A stretch of 64,000 bases of DNA from Paenalkalicoccus suaedae (lineage in GTDB: Bacteria > Bacillota > Bacilli > Bacillales > Salisediminibacteriaceae), in contig NZ_CP041372.2 in the NCBI RefSeq assembly GCF_006965545.2, positions 930,001 to 994,000 on the forward strand, given 5' to 3'. A model generated the notes under the pieces. It made no database searches. It was not told the origin of the DNA and was given only the letters and a program-made list of their open reading frames with translations. How positions within the stretch are numbered: the first letter of the stretch is position 1; each line of letters opens with the position of its first letter. Made by a program: the position numbers and the translations under genes. This document shows, in pieces, positions 51,160 through 59,799 of this stretch.

Positions 51160-51621
51160 CAGTTATCCGGAAATGAGGAGCAGTTATCACAGAACCAAGC
51201 TCAGTTATCCGGAAACGTGGAGCAGTTATCACAGAACCAGGTTCAGTTATCCGGAAAAGAGGTCCAGTTATCACAGAACCAAGCTCAGTTATCCGGAAAT
51301 GAGGAGCAGTTATCACAGAACCAAGTTCAGTTATCCGGAAATGAGGAGCAGTTATCACAGAACCAGGTTCAGTTATCCGGAAATGAGGAGCAGTTATCAC
51401 AGAACCAGGTTCAGTTATCTGGAAAAGAGGTCCAGTTATCACAGAACCAAGCTCAGTTATCCGGAAATGAGGAGCAGTTATCACAAAATCAGGTTCAGTT
51501 ATCCGGAAACGTGGAGCAGTTATCACAGAACCAAGCTCAGTTATCCGGAAATGAGGAGCAGTTATCACAAAATCCACTTCAGTTATCACAAAACCGCCTA
51601 CAGTAATCACAACGCCCCAAA
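51160..51621. repeat. Phased keyword array R9 (CAGTTATC, 22 units of exactly 21 bp)
   Basis: CAGTTATC begins every 21 bp from 51160 to 51601 without a slip. Units alternate between CAGTTATCCGGAAATGAG and CAGTTATCACAGAACCA, giving a 42-bp higher order. Both strands stay open in several frames only because 21 and 42 are multiples of three; the resulting low-complexity peptides have no usual ribosome site. Confidence 0.95.
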
Positions 51622-51873
51622 ATATTCCTCTCCACTAACGACCGTTCCCCCTCAAACACCTACCATTTAACCTAAGCAACCACCAATCAAAAACCATTTC
51701 TTATACGCATTTACCTATTTGCTCAATGTTTCACAAAATAGACACAGCTACTTTGTTCACTACTTCACAAACTATACTATACTAGAACTATAGAAGAGCT
51801 GGTCACGATTCCCAAGCACATGAACGGCTTTTCTACATAAAAACAATCTAAAAATAATAAGGAGGAATGGATC
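51622..51873. other. Spacer upstream of doxX
   Basis: No gene, array or hairpin was recognised. A TATACT (51776-51781) could be a -10 for doxX. Confidence 0.4.
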
Positions 51874-52386
51874 ATGTTTATGAACATTTTACGCAACAAC
51901 CGTATTGTCGCAGGGGTATTATTATTTATCCGATTGTATGTAGGGTGGGCGTGGCTCACAGCTGGTTTTGGAAAAGTAACGGGTGGATTTGATGCAAGTG
52001 GGTACTTGGCAGGAACGGTCGCAAACGAAGCGGTGATGACACAGTATCCGACGTATCACGCATTTATTGAGAGCATCGCGTTACCGAACGCTGGTATATT
52101 CAGCTTCATGGTTGCTTGGGGAGAGTTACTAGTAGGGCTTGGCTTGATTTTAGGGATATTCACAACGGCAGCTGCATTCTTTGGAATTACGATGAACTTC
52201 GCATTCCTGTTTGCAGGAACAATAAGCACGAATCCACTGTTAGTGCTACTCACCATTTTCATCCTAGCGGCGGGTGCGAACGCAGGGCGATTCGGCGGGG
52301 ACCGCTATATCATCCCTTACCTACGCGTGCATGTGCTTGGGCGCGACTGGATTCAAAAGAGATTTCACACAAATACAGCACACTAA
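51874..52386 (+). CDS. DoxX family membrane protein
   Basis: The 170-residue protein has four predicted helices: residues 11-30, near 70-90, 92-115 and 120-138. It carries the DoxX-type LLFIRLYVGWAWLTAGFGKVTGG near residue 16 and FGGDRYIIPYL near the end. DoxX-like proteins are linked to thiosulfate:quinone oxidation in archaea and to oxidative stress; the role here is unknown. AAGGAGG precedes the ATG. It is followed by a bidirectional terminator. Confidence 0.85.
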   Translation: MFMNILRNNRIVAGVLLFIRLYVGWAWLTAGFGKVTGGFDASGYLAGTVANEAVMTQYPTYHAFIESIALPNAGIFSFMVAWGELLVGLGLILGIFTTAAAFFGITMNFAFLFAGTISTNPLLVLLTIFILAAGANAGRFGGDRYIIPYLRVHVLGRDWIQKRFHTNTAH

Positions 52387-52421
52387 TTAGACAGAAACAA
52401 CGTAAAAAACTTAAACCACAT

Positions 52422-52457
52422 AAAAAAGGATTCCGAACAGAGTCGGAATCCTTTTTA
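52422..52457 (+). terminator. Bidirectional terminator between doxX and the DUF948 gene
   Basis: AAAAAGGATTCCGA pairs with TCGGAATCCTTTTT across a 6-base loop. The A- and T-rich arms serve both convergent genes. Confidence 0.9.
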
Positions 52458-52462
52458 CATGA

Positions 52463-52912
52463 TTAAATGCCTGAACCAAGATTTTTCTTTGCATCGTATT
52501 CTTTTTTCGCATTACGTAAATAGTAAACGAAGGCTGCTCCGCGCATGATGCCTTCGAAGTTTTTCGCGTCTACGTAATCTGTACCAGCGTCAGCTTTGCT
52601 AGCGCGATTCGCTGTGTAGTGCGCTAATGAAGAAGTTAAACTATGAGCGGCTTGACCAGTATCATGAATGATCGTAAATAGTGGATTGAGCTTTGCGATT
52701 TTATCATTAACATCCACAAGTGTTTCGTTTGTGTTATACAAAATAACCGTTGTCTCACTTGTAATTTCGCCTAAGCTCTTATTTAATGTGCTCACGGTCT
52801 CGGCCGTGTTATCCAGCGTTTTTGCTAAGTTAACAAACACCGGGCGTAAAAAGATGACAGCTAAAAGTAGTGCGATTGCGATGACTAAAACTCCAATTCC
52901 TAACCAATCCAT
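52463..52912 (-). CDS. DUF948 family membrane protein
   Basis: The 149-residue protein begins MDWLGIGVLVIAIALLLAVIF, a single N-terminal helix. A coiled-coil-like region (NLAKTLDNTAETVSTLNKSLGEI) follows, as in general stress protein YtxG-type DUF948 members. A GTG at 52921 is in frame, but GAGGTGAT there is the ribosome site for the ATG at 52912. It follows the DUF5665 gene on the same strand with a short gap. Confidence 0.8.
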   Translation of the reverse strand: MDWLGIGVLVIAIALLLAVIFLRPVFVNLAKTLDNTAETVSTLNKSLGEITSETTVILYNTNETLVDVNDKIAKLNPLFTIIHDTGQAAHSLTSSLAHYTANRASKADAGTDYVDAKNFEGIMRGAAFVYYLRNAKKEYDAKKNLGSGI

Positions 52913-52930
52913 ATGTATCACCTCGTCTAA

Positions 52931-53272
52931 TTATTGTTGGTAACGGTTGACCTCATCCACAAGGCCTGCAATCCATTCTCCGATCATCGGGAGATTAACA
53001 ACTTGCGCTATGATAAGTGCGAAAATCGCCAAAAACACAGCAGTCCCTAATGTTAGTCCTACACCTCGCGCCATACCAGCGATGAAGTTGGACTTAATGA
53101 TCTGCTTCGTATCGGTAAAGTTGAAGGCCATGTCCTTCAATCGACCTTTTGTGGTGATCTCCTCTAGCTTGTCCAAAAGCTGCTCAAAACGTTCATTTTC
53201 ATCGTGACGTTTTTCGTCGCCTCGCGTTTTTGAGGGAATTTTTCGTTTTTCCTGGTCCTTTGTTAGCGGCAT
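52931..53272 (-). CDS. DUF5665 family membrane protein
   Basis: The 113-residue protein has a charged, lysine- and glutamate-rich N-terminal half (residues 1-55) and then IKSNFIAGMARGVGLTLGTAVFLAIFALIIAQ (residues 59-90) as one long or two short membrane helices. The tail is LPMIGEWIAGLVDEVNRY. This layout fits DUF5665. GGAGGGAG lies about ten bases before the ATG. It is the first gene of a two-gene unit with the DUF948 gene. Confidence 0.8.
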   Translation of the reverse strand: MPLTKDQEKRKIPSKTRGDEKRHDENERFEQLLDKLEEITTKGRLKDMAFNFTDTKQIIKSNFIAGMARGVGLTLGTAVFLAIFALIIAQVVNLPMIGEWIAGLVDEVNRYQQ

Positions 53273-53539
53273 TCACTTGCACTCCCTCCGTAATAACTGG
53301 TTTGCCATTCGTTTACCCTTCTATCTTTCATTGTAAACCAATCCCAACAACAATCAACTACTAAAATGCATCATTCGACCCACCACCTCTTTTTTCAGAA
53401 AATAGTGTCGAAACTTTTGCTTACTGTGACTATCCTGGCTAAAAAAGGGAAGGAAATAATTAGATAAAAGCTACGAAATCAGTCCCGATGCAGAGGCTCA
53501 AAGGAGGTTTCTCAAATATGAAATTATGCTAATTAAAAA
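53273..53539. other. Spacer between the DUF5665 gene and the nupC promoter
   Basis: No gene was recognised. It contains an orphan ribosome-like site (AAAGGAGG near 53500) followed by ATG AAA TTA TGC TAA at 53518, probably chance. Confidence 0.4.
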
Positions 53540-53569
53540 GTTTACAAATGTTTAAGTTGTTGCTATAGT
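53540..53569 (+). promoter_or_regulatory. nupC-deoC promoter with overlapping GTTTA direct repeat (DeoR operator candidate)
   Basis: -35 TTTACA (53541-53546) and -10 TATAGT (53564-53569) are 17 bp apart, with a TG extension. Two GTTTA boxes (53540-53544, 53550-53554) start 10 bp apart and cover the -35. The same GTTTA-N5-GTTTA recurs at deoR. Confidence 0.65.
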
Positions 53570-53633
53570 AAGTCGTGGGAACACGCATGAAAGTAAAAAA
53601 GAAAGCGTTATATTAACGCAAGGAGTGTTAATC

Positions 53634-54893
53634 ATGAATATTTTGTGGGGATTAATGGGGATCGCGATTGTAGTTGGTATCGGTATCCTGTTATCTACAG
53701 ATCGGAAGGCAATTAAGCCACGAACTATTTTAGCAGGTTTAGCATTACAAATCACGTTTGCCTTTTTAGTACTAGTATCTGATGTCGGACGAGCAGCTTT
53801 GCAAGGGCTTACGAATGTTGTAAATAGCATTGTTGGATTTACAGACGAAGGGATCAACTTCCTCTTCGGCGGACTTTTTGAAGCAGAAGGCATTGGTATG
53901 GTCTTCGCCTTTCAAGTATTAACCGTTGTTATTTTCTTCTCTTCTTTAATTTCAGTTTTATACTACTTAGGAATTATGCAGTGGATTGTTCGATTAATTG
54001 GTGGAGCTTTAGCAAAACTTTTAGGCACAAGCCGCACAGAGTCGTTGTCAGCTGCCGCTAACATTTTTGTCGGACAAACGGAAGCACCGCTTGTCGTTAA
54101 ACCGTTCTTAAATCACATGACGCGCTCCGAGTTGTTTGCCGTTATGACTGGTGGTCTGGCATCCGTAGCAGGTTCCGTTTTGATCGGCTACTCGCTACTT
54201 GGCGTTCCGCTTGAATACTTACTCGCAGCAAGCTTTATGGCCGCTCCGTCAGGACTTGTCATGGCCAAGCTGATGCTACCTGAAACAGAGCATGATAAAA
54301 CGTCTGATAAGCTCGATATTGAGATGGAGGACGACAAAGAGTCGTTTAACGTGATCGACGCAGCTGCACGTGGTGCCTCAACTGGTATGACGCTCGCACT
54401 AAATATCGCAGCAATGCTCCTTGCGTTTATTGCAATTATTGCGTTACTTAATGGAATTCTCGGTGCCGTTCAATCTGGAGTAAATGGTTTAGTTGATTTT
54501 ATTCCTGGCATTGATTTCACGCTTTCTGGCTTTACGTTAGAAAATATATTTGGCTTTATCTTTGCGCCACTTGCCTTTGCAATTGGTGTACCGTGGGGAG
54601 AAGCTGTTCAAGCTGGTTCCTTTATCGGACAAAAGCTTATTTTAAACGAGTTTGTTGCGTACTCTAACTTCGCTCCAGTCATTGGAGATCTAAGTGAGAA
54701 AACGGCATTAATTATTACATTTGCACTTTGTGGCTTCGCAAACGTATCCTCTCTAGGTATACTTTTAGGAGGACTAGGAAAGCTTGCACCAAATCGCCGT
54801 CAGGATATTGCACAGCTAGGTATTCGAGCTGTTGCAGCGGGGATGCTCGCTTCGCTCTTAAACGCAGCGATCGCAGGAATGTTCTTTATTTAA
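53634..54893 (+). CDS. nupC: Concentrative nucleoside transporter NupC
   Basis: NupC imports nucleosides with a cation gradient. The 419-residue membrane protein has the CNT core motif AANIFVGQTEAPLVVKPFL near residue 142 and GGLASVAGSVLIGYSLLG near residue 177. Further family motifs are SFIGQKLILNEFVAYSNF near residue 329 and ALCGFANVSSLGILLGGLG near residue 365. A GTG at 53625 is in frame, but AAGGAGTG there serves the ATG at 53634. It is followed 25 bp later by deoC; deoR lies further downstream on the same strand. Confidence 0.92.
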   Translation: MNILWGLMGIAIVVGIGILLSTDRKAIKPRTILAGLALQITFAFLVLVSDVGRAALQGLTNVVNSIVGFTDEGINFLFGGLFEAEGIGMVFAFQVLTVVIFFSSLISVLYYLGIMQWIVRLIGGALAKLLGTSRTESLSAAANIFVGQTEAPLVVKPFLNHMTRSELFAVMTGGLASVAGSVLIGYSLLGVPLEYLLAASFMAAPSGLVMAKLMLPETEHDKTSDKLDIEMEDDKESFNVIDAAARGASTGMTLALNIAAMLLAFIAIIALLNGILGAVQSGVNGLVDFIPGIDFTLSGFTLENIFGFIFAPLAFAIGVPWGEAVQAGSFIGQKLILNEFVAYSNFAPVIGDLSEKTALIITFALCGFANVSSLGILLGGLGKLAPNRRQDIAQLGIRAVAAGMLASLLNAAIAGMFFI

Positions 54894-54918
54894 CACCCAA
54901 CTTTAAGGAGATGATTGT

Positions 54919-55584
54919 ATGGCAATTGCACAAATGATCGACCACACACAGTTAAAAGCAGAAACATCGGTAGAACAAATCGAAAAGCTTTGTAACGAAG
55001 CGAAAGAATTCCAGTTTGCATCGGTATGTGTAAATCCAACACATGTGAAGCTTGCAGCTGAACGCCTTCAAGGAAGTGGCGTAGACGTTTGTACGGTAAT
55101 CGGCTTCCCACTCGGAGCTAACACTCCAGAAGTGAAAGCATTCGAAACAACAAATGCGATCGAAAACGGTGCTACAGAAGTAGATATGGTTTTAAATATT
55201 GGTGCACTAAAGGACGGTAACCTAGAGCTAGTCGAGCGCGATATGCGCGCTGTTCAAGAAGCTGCTCAAGGCAAAGCGTTAACAAAGGTTATTTTAGAAA
55301 CTTGTCTATTAACAGATCAGGAAAAAGTAACGGCTTGTGAAATTGCTGTAAAAGTAGGTCTAGACTTCGTAAAGACTTCTACAGGATTTTCGTTCGGCGC
55401 AGCAACGGTTGAAGATGTCAAGCTCATGCGCGAAACAGTTGGCGACCAAGCTGGCGTGAAAGCATCAGGCGGCGTACGTAGCCTAGCTGACGCACAAGCA
55501 ATGATCGAAGCAGGCGCAACACGTATCGGCGCAAGCGCAGGCGTACAAATCGTCCAAGGCGAAACATCAACAGACAGCTATTAA
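54919..55584 (+). CDS. deoC: Deoxyribose-phosphate aldolase
   Basis: DeoC splits deoxyribose 5-phosphate into glyceraldehyde 3-phosphate and acetaldehyde, the last step of deoxynucleoside breakdown. The 221-residue protein has [15 protein letters not shown] at the N-terminus, [14 protein letters not shown] near residue 89 and [13 protein letters not shown] near residue 150, where the lysine forms the Schiff base. AAGGAG precedes the ATG. It follows nupC directly, and a terminator ends the unit; pdp is not present. Confidence 0.96.
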   Translation: MAIAQMIDHTQLKAETSVEQIEKLCNEAKEFQFASVCVNPTHVKLAAERLQGSGVDVCTVIGFPLGANTPEVKAFETTNAIENGATEVDMVLNIGALKDGNLELVERDMRAVQEAAQGKALTKVILETCLLTDQEKVTACEIAVKVGLDFVKTSTGFSFGAATVEDVKLMRETVGDQAGVKASGGVRSLADAQAMIEAGATRIGASAGVQIVQGETSTDSY

Positions 55585-55605
55585 TAGGGATAGATCATTA
55601 CGGAG

Positions 55606-55642
55606 CAGGGACTGACTTTTATAGTTGGTCTCTGTTTTTTTT
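55606..55642 (+). terminator. Terminator of nupC-deoC
   Basis: CAGGGAC pairs with GTCTCTG (one G-T), with ACT/AGT inside, followed by eight T. Confidence 0.82.
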
Positions 55643-55870
55643 GTGGAAGTTGAAATAAAAACAAATAGTACCTGTTGTGCAAACGGAGGAGAGAACGGTG
55701 ATTTCTGAAGGTGATTTAAACGTCGGAGATAAGTGATGCCACGGCTTTTATGTTTGATGCATTGGATGGGTGAATTGGTGCATACACGTAACCGCTCTCA
55801 TTTACCCACCTTTTTTCCTATTCAACCATCCCAATCTGTTATGGTACACTAGCATCAAAGGAGGTGCCTA
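55643..55870. other. Spacer between deoC and the 64-aa gene
   Basis: No gene or array was recognised. A TACACT (near 55845) is a possible -10 for the 64-aa gene. Confidence 0.4.
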
Positions 55871-55874
55871 TACC

Positions 55875-56069
55875 ATGACAAATAGACAAGCGCTACTTTA
55901 TTGGGTGATTGCTGTACCAGTTTTAGCTCTGGTGGCACTCATCTTAATGGATCAGATGGTTGTTGGAAATGCTGCACATACAGCAGGATTTTATGTTGCC
56001 TATTTAACATTATTTGCTGTCGTTGCATCTGTAAGCGGTTTCTTCCTATGTCGGAAAATTCGCGCGTGA
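55875..56069 (+). CDS. Two-helix membrane protein (64 aa), function unknown
   Basis: The product MTNRQALLYWVIAVPVLALV has helices at residues 8-28 and about 35-58. It ends in the short basic tail FLCRKIRA. An excellent AAAGGAGGTG site lies seven bases before the ATG. A longer upstream frame (from 55770) has no ribosome site. A terminator follows. No family was recognised. Confidence 0.7.
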   Translation: MTNRQALLYWVIAVPVLALVALILMDQMVVGNAAHTAGFYVAYLTLFAVVASVSGFFLCRKIRA

Positions 56070-56070
56070 A

Positions 56071-56129
56071 AAAACGTTTATGAGAATGTAATTGATTCGT
56101 TCAATTATATTGCTCATAAGCGTTTTTTT
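56071..56129 (+). terminator. Long terminator hairpin after the 64-aa gene
   Basis: AAAACGTTTATGAG pairs with CTCATAAGCGTTTT around an inner TAATTG/CAATTA stem, followed by a T-run. Confidence 0.82.
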
Positions 56130-56191
56130 CATTAAACTGAGTGTAAGCGTTAACCATACTAGAATAACGCACTCAAGCTCCTCACATTCAC

Positions 56192-56220
56192 TTGATTTTC
56201 CTCAAATAATGTGAAATAAT
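56192..56220 (+). promoter_or_regulatory. Candidate promoter of deoR
   Basis: TTGATT (56192-56197) and AATAAT (56215-56220), 17 bp apart. Confidence 0.5.
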
Positions 56221-56252
56221 GGGTGTAATTATGAAAAATAGTTCATTAAAGA

Positions 56253-56267
56253 GTTTACATAAGTTTA
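56253..56267 (+). promoter_or_regulatory. Candidate DeoR operator at deoR (GTTTA-N5-GTTTA)
   Basis: GTTTACATAAGTTTA matches the nupC site GTTTACAAATGTTTA in 13 of 15 bases. It lies between the deoR promoter and its ribosome site. Confidence 0.55.
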
Positions 56268-56286
56268 TTAGTAGGGGCGATTCACC

Positions 56287-57237
56287 ATGACAAAGGACAA
56301 GCTCTCGCGCGTTGTTAAAGTCGCAAAAATGTACTACCAGTTAGATTATAGCCAGCAAACGATCGCCAAGGAACTAGGCATATCACGACCATCAGTGTCG
56401 CGGCTGTTACATGCGGCAAAGGAGAAGGGGATCGTAAAGATAACGATCGTTGATCCAGATGAAGGAGTGGCGGAGCTCGCCGATGTCATCAAAGCTCGAT
56501 TCGGACTGAAGGAATGCATTATCGCAGATGCGCCGGTCAACGAGAACCAGGTGATTAAGGAAGAGCTAGGCCGCAAAGCTGCGGAGTACTTACATGGAAT
56601 CGTGAAGGATGGCGATATCATCGGGACGACGTGGGGGACAACGCTTTACGAAGTGGCTCGACACATGCAACCGAAAAGCATCCACAACGTCACGGTAACG
56701 CAGCTCAATGGAGGCGTCAGCTACTCGGAGACAAACACGTACGCAGCCGAAATTCTTCATTTTCTCGGCAATGCCTTTCATACATCGCCATACTTTTTAC
56801 CACTACCAGCCGTAGTCGATCATCTCGTCGTGAAGCAGGCAATCGTTTCTGACCGACACATCCGGCACGTGCTCGAGCTAGGCAAAAAGGCAACAATCGC
56901 GCTCCTAACCGTAGGCGAACGCCACGAGGATTCTGCACTGGTTAAGGCAAATTATTATACCGAAGAAGATAAACATGTGCTCAAAAGTCGTCAGGCAGTC
57001 GGAGACATTTGCTCGCGCATGATCACAATCGACGGAGACATTTGCGATGCCGATATTAACGACCGCACGATCGGAATCGAGCTCGAGTCCCTGCGCGATA
57101 TCGATCACAGCATCCTCGTTGTCGGCGGCTTAACCAAAGTCGAGGGCATTCTAGGCGCCCTGCACGGAGGCTATGCCAACGTGCTCATCATCGACCAATA
57201 CGCCGCCCAAGCACTAGCAGATATGGGAGCTAATTAG
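56287..57237 (+). CDS. deoR: Deoxyribonucleoside regulator DeoR (SorC family)
   Basis: DeoR represses nucleoside uptake and breakdown genes and is released by deoxyribose phosphate. The 316-residue protein has an N-terminal helix-turn-helix, YSQQTIAKELGISRPSVSRLLH (residues 21-42). The SorC sugar-phosphate-binding domain follows (GTTWGTTLYEVARHMQ near residue 118, ILVVGGLTKVEGILGALHGG near the end). Length and layout match B. subtilis DeoR. It lies near, but in a separate unit from, nupC-deoC. The AGGGGCGA ribosome site lies just downstream of the candidate operator. Confidence 0.9.
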   Translation: MTKDKLSRVVKVAKMYYQLDYSQQTIAKELGISRPSVSRLLHAAKEKGIVKITIVDPDEGVAELADVIKARFGLKECIIADAPVNENQVIKEELGRKAAEYLHGIVKDGDIIGTTWGTTLYEVARHMQPKSIHNVTVTQLNGGVSYSETNTYAAEILHFLGNAFHTSPYFLPLPAVVDHLVVKQAIVSDRHIRHVLELGKKATIALLTVGERHEDSALVKANYYTEEDKHVLKSRQAVGDICSRMITIDGDICDADINDRTIGIELESLRDIDHSILVVGGLTKVEGILGALHGGYANVLIIDQYAAQALADMGAN

Positions 57238-57383
57238 CCCTTCCTGGGGAGAAAATAGGGAGAACGGACGTCTATGTAGGCGTTCGTTTTTTGTTTATAT
57301 GGCTTTAAGTTAAATTTGAACTTCATAAAATAAGATGATACAATTTACCAAAAATAACCTATAGATTGAGGGAGGCATGCACC

Positions 57384-57650
57384 ATGGCGACAATTTTATC
57401 GACTGCTGCATTACTTGCCATCTTTTATATCGCGTTGAAGGTATCTTCGTTACATGAGGACGTGCGCAATCTACACTACAAACTCGACAGACTGATGAGA
57501 GAGCAACATGTAGAAGAGGTTGACCACGATTTGAACGTAAAGCTTAAGGAGCTTAAAGAAAATCAAAGCTCCGTAAAAGCCGTTAAGGCATTACGAGAAG
57601 AAACAGGTCTTTCGTTGATTGAGGCCAAACAATACGTAGATAAACTCTAA
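57384..57650 (+). CDS. Small membrane-anchored protein with an L7/L12-like C-terminal segment (88 aa)
   Basis: The product MATILSTAALLAIFYIALKV has one N-terminal helix. A coiled region rich in Leu, Asp and Lys follows, and the end VKAVKALREETGLSLIEAKQYVDKL (residues 62-86) resembles the C-terminal domain of ribosomal protein L7/L12. It has GGGAGGC upstream. Similar short proteins occur in Bacillus; the role is unknown. Confidence 0.7.
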   Translation: MATILSTAALLAIFYIALKVSSLHEDVRNLHYKLDRLMREQHVEEVDHDLNVKLKELKENQSSVKAVKALREETGLSLIEAKQYVDKL

Positions 57651-57652
57651 GA

Positions 57653-57676
57653 GAGACGCTAATTGGCGTCTCTTTT
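57653..57676 (+). terminator. Terminator, possibly bidirectional
   Basis: AGAGACGC pairs with GCGTCTCT across a 6-base loop, followed by TTTT. It overlaps the end of the convergent minus-strand gene. Confidence 0.78.
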
Positions 57677-58213
57677 GTGTTGATAGCACATGTCAAAGCT
57701 ACCTTTCATTACATAGCTTTTGCATGCTCGCCCGCGCTCGTCGTAAATATCACCCCGAACATCAAGCGTGACACTCCTATTGACGCCTTTGTCATAATAA
57801 TCCTCATTCGTCACTTGAAGTACGTGGTCACCGACCCAATCTAACGATACACGAGAGTTAGCGAGCGCGTAGTATATCACAGACGTCTCCTCCGCGGACG
57901 AATTTGTCACTTCAACAACAACGCTGACTGCACCAGCTGCTCCGCCTAGGGATTCCGTGTATGCAATGGCTACATACGTTTCATCTGGAGAAACAATCGG
58001 CCAAGTAACCTCCTCCATATTTCCACGGCTGATAGAATCAAAGGTAAACATGTACTCAAAATACCAATAAGAACAAATCATGATTAACAAAGAGCTAAGC
58101 GTCGCAATAAGAATGCGCCTAGGAAAACGACGAGTAACAGCAAAGCGAACGCCGAAGGCTCCGAACAACATAATCGCACTAATTCCAGATAAAAGAGCTA
58201 TAAACATAGACAA
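57659..58213 (-). CDS. Membrane-anchored protein (184 aa), unrecognised
   Basis: The protein has two N-terminal helices (residues 3-25 and 33-52) and an extracytoplasmic domain with SPDETYVAIAYTESLGGAAG near residue 74 and VTNEDYYDKGVNRSVTLDV near residue 134. It resembles DUF5412-like proteins, but I cannot confirm that. The start is a TTG (GGGGGGT about ten bases before) or an internal ATG at 58207. The stop codon overlaps the terminator of the convergent gene. Confidence 0.6.
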   Translation of the reverse strand: MSMFIALLSGISAIMLFGAFGVRFAVTRRFPRRILIATLSSLLIMICSYWYFEYMFTFDSISRGNMEEVTWPIVSPDETYVAIAYTESLGGAAGAVSVVVEVTNSSAEETSVIYYALANSRVSLDWVGDHVLQVTNEDYYDKGVNRSVTLDVRGDIYDERGRACKSYVMKGSFDMCYQHKRDAN

Positions 58214-58342
58214 ATTAAATCAACCCCCCACTATTCAAAACCACCCTCATTATACAAAAATACCCATCTAATAAAAAGGAACAGAAAATATAAAGTAACC
58301 AATGTAAGAGAAGCCAAAAACAGAAAAATAGTAGTCGATATC

Positions 58343-58605
58343 CGGATAATGGAATACCGAAAACGGATAATGAAGCGGCATATCCGGATAGTGGGACACG
58401 AAAAACGGATAATGAAGCGGCATATCCGGATAATGGGACACGAAAAACGGATAATGAAGCGGCATATCTGGATAATGGGACACGAAAAACGGATAATGAA
58501 GCAGCGTATCCGGATAATGGAACACCGAAAACGGATAATGAAGCGCCCTATCCGGATAATGGAACACTAAAAACGGATAATCGAGCAACATTTCCGGATA
58601 ATCAC
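58343..58605. repeat. Phased keyword array R10 (CGGATAAT, exact 21-bp register, 42-bp higher order)
   Basis: CGGATAAT starts every 21 bp from 58343 to 58595 (13 units). Units alternate between GGATAATGAAGCGG and GGATAATGGGACAC, so 42 bp is the higher-order period. R3 uses the same keyword about 35 kb away, and the R9 unit contains its reverse complement (TTATCCGG). No gene lies between 58214 and 58694. Confidence 0.94.
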
Positions 58606-58638
58606 CGCAAGCACCACCAATCCACCCCAACCCCACAA

Positions 58639-58674
58639 AAAAAGAGCCGCACCCACAAGCGGCGCGACTCTCCC
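58639..58674 (-). terminator. Terminator of the SEC-C gene (minus strand)
   Basis: Read on the minus strand, a GAG/CCGC-type stem pairs with GCGGCTC, followed by TTTTTTT. Confidence 0.7.
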
Positions 58675-58694
58675 AAACTCAGATCCTATTAAAC

Positions 58695-59675
58695 TCAAAC
58701 CTCAACCAACTGCTTGTACTTCGCTGAAATCGTGCTCGACGATACTGCGTACTTTTCAGCCAACGCTTTTTGAGACTGCGCTAGACTATCATCTAAGTGC
58801 TTGCCAGCCCAATACTCAAGAGCTGCGGCATAGGCCTCCGGCTTTTGCACACGCGGACGCTTCTTAGCGACAAACGAGCGCCACTGCAACGCAAGCGGCA
58901 AGAATGCCTGCTCCTGCTTCTCACGCACAAGCGCCAAAATTGCCTCGTCATGCTCCGCACGCTCAAGCTCCGTGCCATTCATCACTAATAGACTCAGTAA
59001 ATGAAGCGCGTGACCAAAATAGTCCGTCAAGAACGACTGCGTATCATCGGACTCCGCCGTCAACGCATGCCACTCCGCAATAAACGCCTCCGCAAGCTTA
59101 GGAGGAAGCGAAATCGCATCATTACCAAGCGCAGGACCAGCTGGCGTAGCATACAAATAACCCACCAAATACTGCCCAGACTCAATCGCCTGCGACACAG
59201 GCGTCTTCTCGATCGTCTGCGCCTTACCTGACAACTCATCGCGAAGCGCTAAATACTCCGCATCCGAATGCGGCACGTAAAAAATACGTGGCGCAAGATC
59301 ATCCCACGCCGCCAAAAATTCTTGGAATGGCGCCGAATATTCCTTACGATTTTCTTGGAGAAACCTCGCTAGAACTGTCTCCCCATTTTGCTCAACGGGG
59401 CGATTAAATAAAATCCAGTGGAAGTACAGCTGAGAGAACGCCCTCGCATCTGCGACAGGTAACCGTTCAAAGACATCTGTTTTCTCCTCATAGGCAGGTT
59501 TAATCGTTTCATCATACTGCTTACTAAAATCAAATATTTTAGGAATGAGCTCATTAAAGTCTCGAGTATCCTTTAAATCAAACTTTGATTTTACTTCTAA
59601 TTTCTTTAAACAACACTTCTTATATTTCTTTCCGCTACCACATGGGCACGGGTCGTTTCGTTTTAACGTTGCCAC
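58695..59675 (-). CDS. SEC-C domain protein with C-terminal helix-turn-helix-like segment
   Basis: The 326-residue protein opens with a SEC-C zinc motif, RNDPCPCGSGKKYKKCCL (residues 5-22), best known from SecA tails and thought to help protein contacts. The body is alpha-helical and alanine-rich. The C-terminus (QKALAEKYAVSSSTISAKYKQLVE) resembles a helix-turn-helix. The middle has no recognised family. Function is unknown. The gene precedes rlmCD divergently. Confidence 0.72.
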   Translation of the reverse strand: MATLKRNDPCPCGSGKKYKKCCLKKLEVKSKFDLKDTRDFNELIPKIFDFSKQYDETIKPAYEEKTDVFERLPVADARAFSQLYFHWILFNRPVEQNGETVLARFLQENRKEYSAPFQEFLAAWDDLAPRIFYVPHSDAEYLALRDELSGKAQTIEKTPVSQAIESGQYLVGYLYATPAGPALGNDAISLPPKLAEAFIAEWHALTAESDDTQSFLTDYFGHALHLLSLLVMNGTELERAEHDEAILALVREKQEQAFLPLALQWRSFVAKKRPRVQKPEAYAAALEYWAGKHLDDSLAQSQKALAEKYAVSSSTISAKYKQLVEV

Positions 59676-59799
59676 TTCTATTCACCTCATTAAAAATACG
59701 CACTCCGCTCTTTATCATACCAGTGATTGACGATTTTTTAAATAGAAAGAGTGTGGTACAATTACGTGATGATATGGAACGGAAGGGATCGAACTAAAC

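Noticed and set aside
51160-51621. CRISPR array
   Set aside because: Both halves of each 42-bp unit are conserved; there are no unique spacers, the period is 21 bp, and no cas genes are nearby.
51140-51670. Open frames of 129-165 codons on both strands
   Set aside because: They translate array R9, stay open because the period is a multiple of three, and lack a proper start site.
53518-53532. Four-codon ORF (MKLC) after AAAGGAGG
   Set aside because: It lies upstream of the identified nupC promoter, and nothing shows it is transcribed.
58268-58636. Frames of 73 and 122 codons on opposite strands with HYPD- or RIM-type repeats
   Set aside because: Both are by-products of array R10; no ribosome site.
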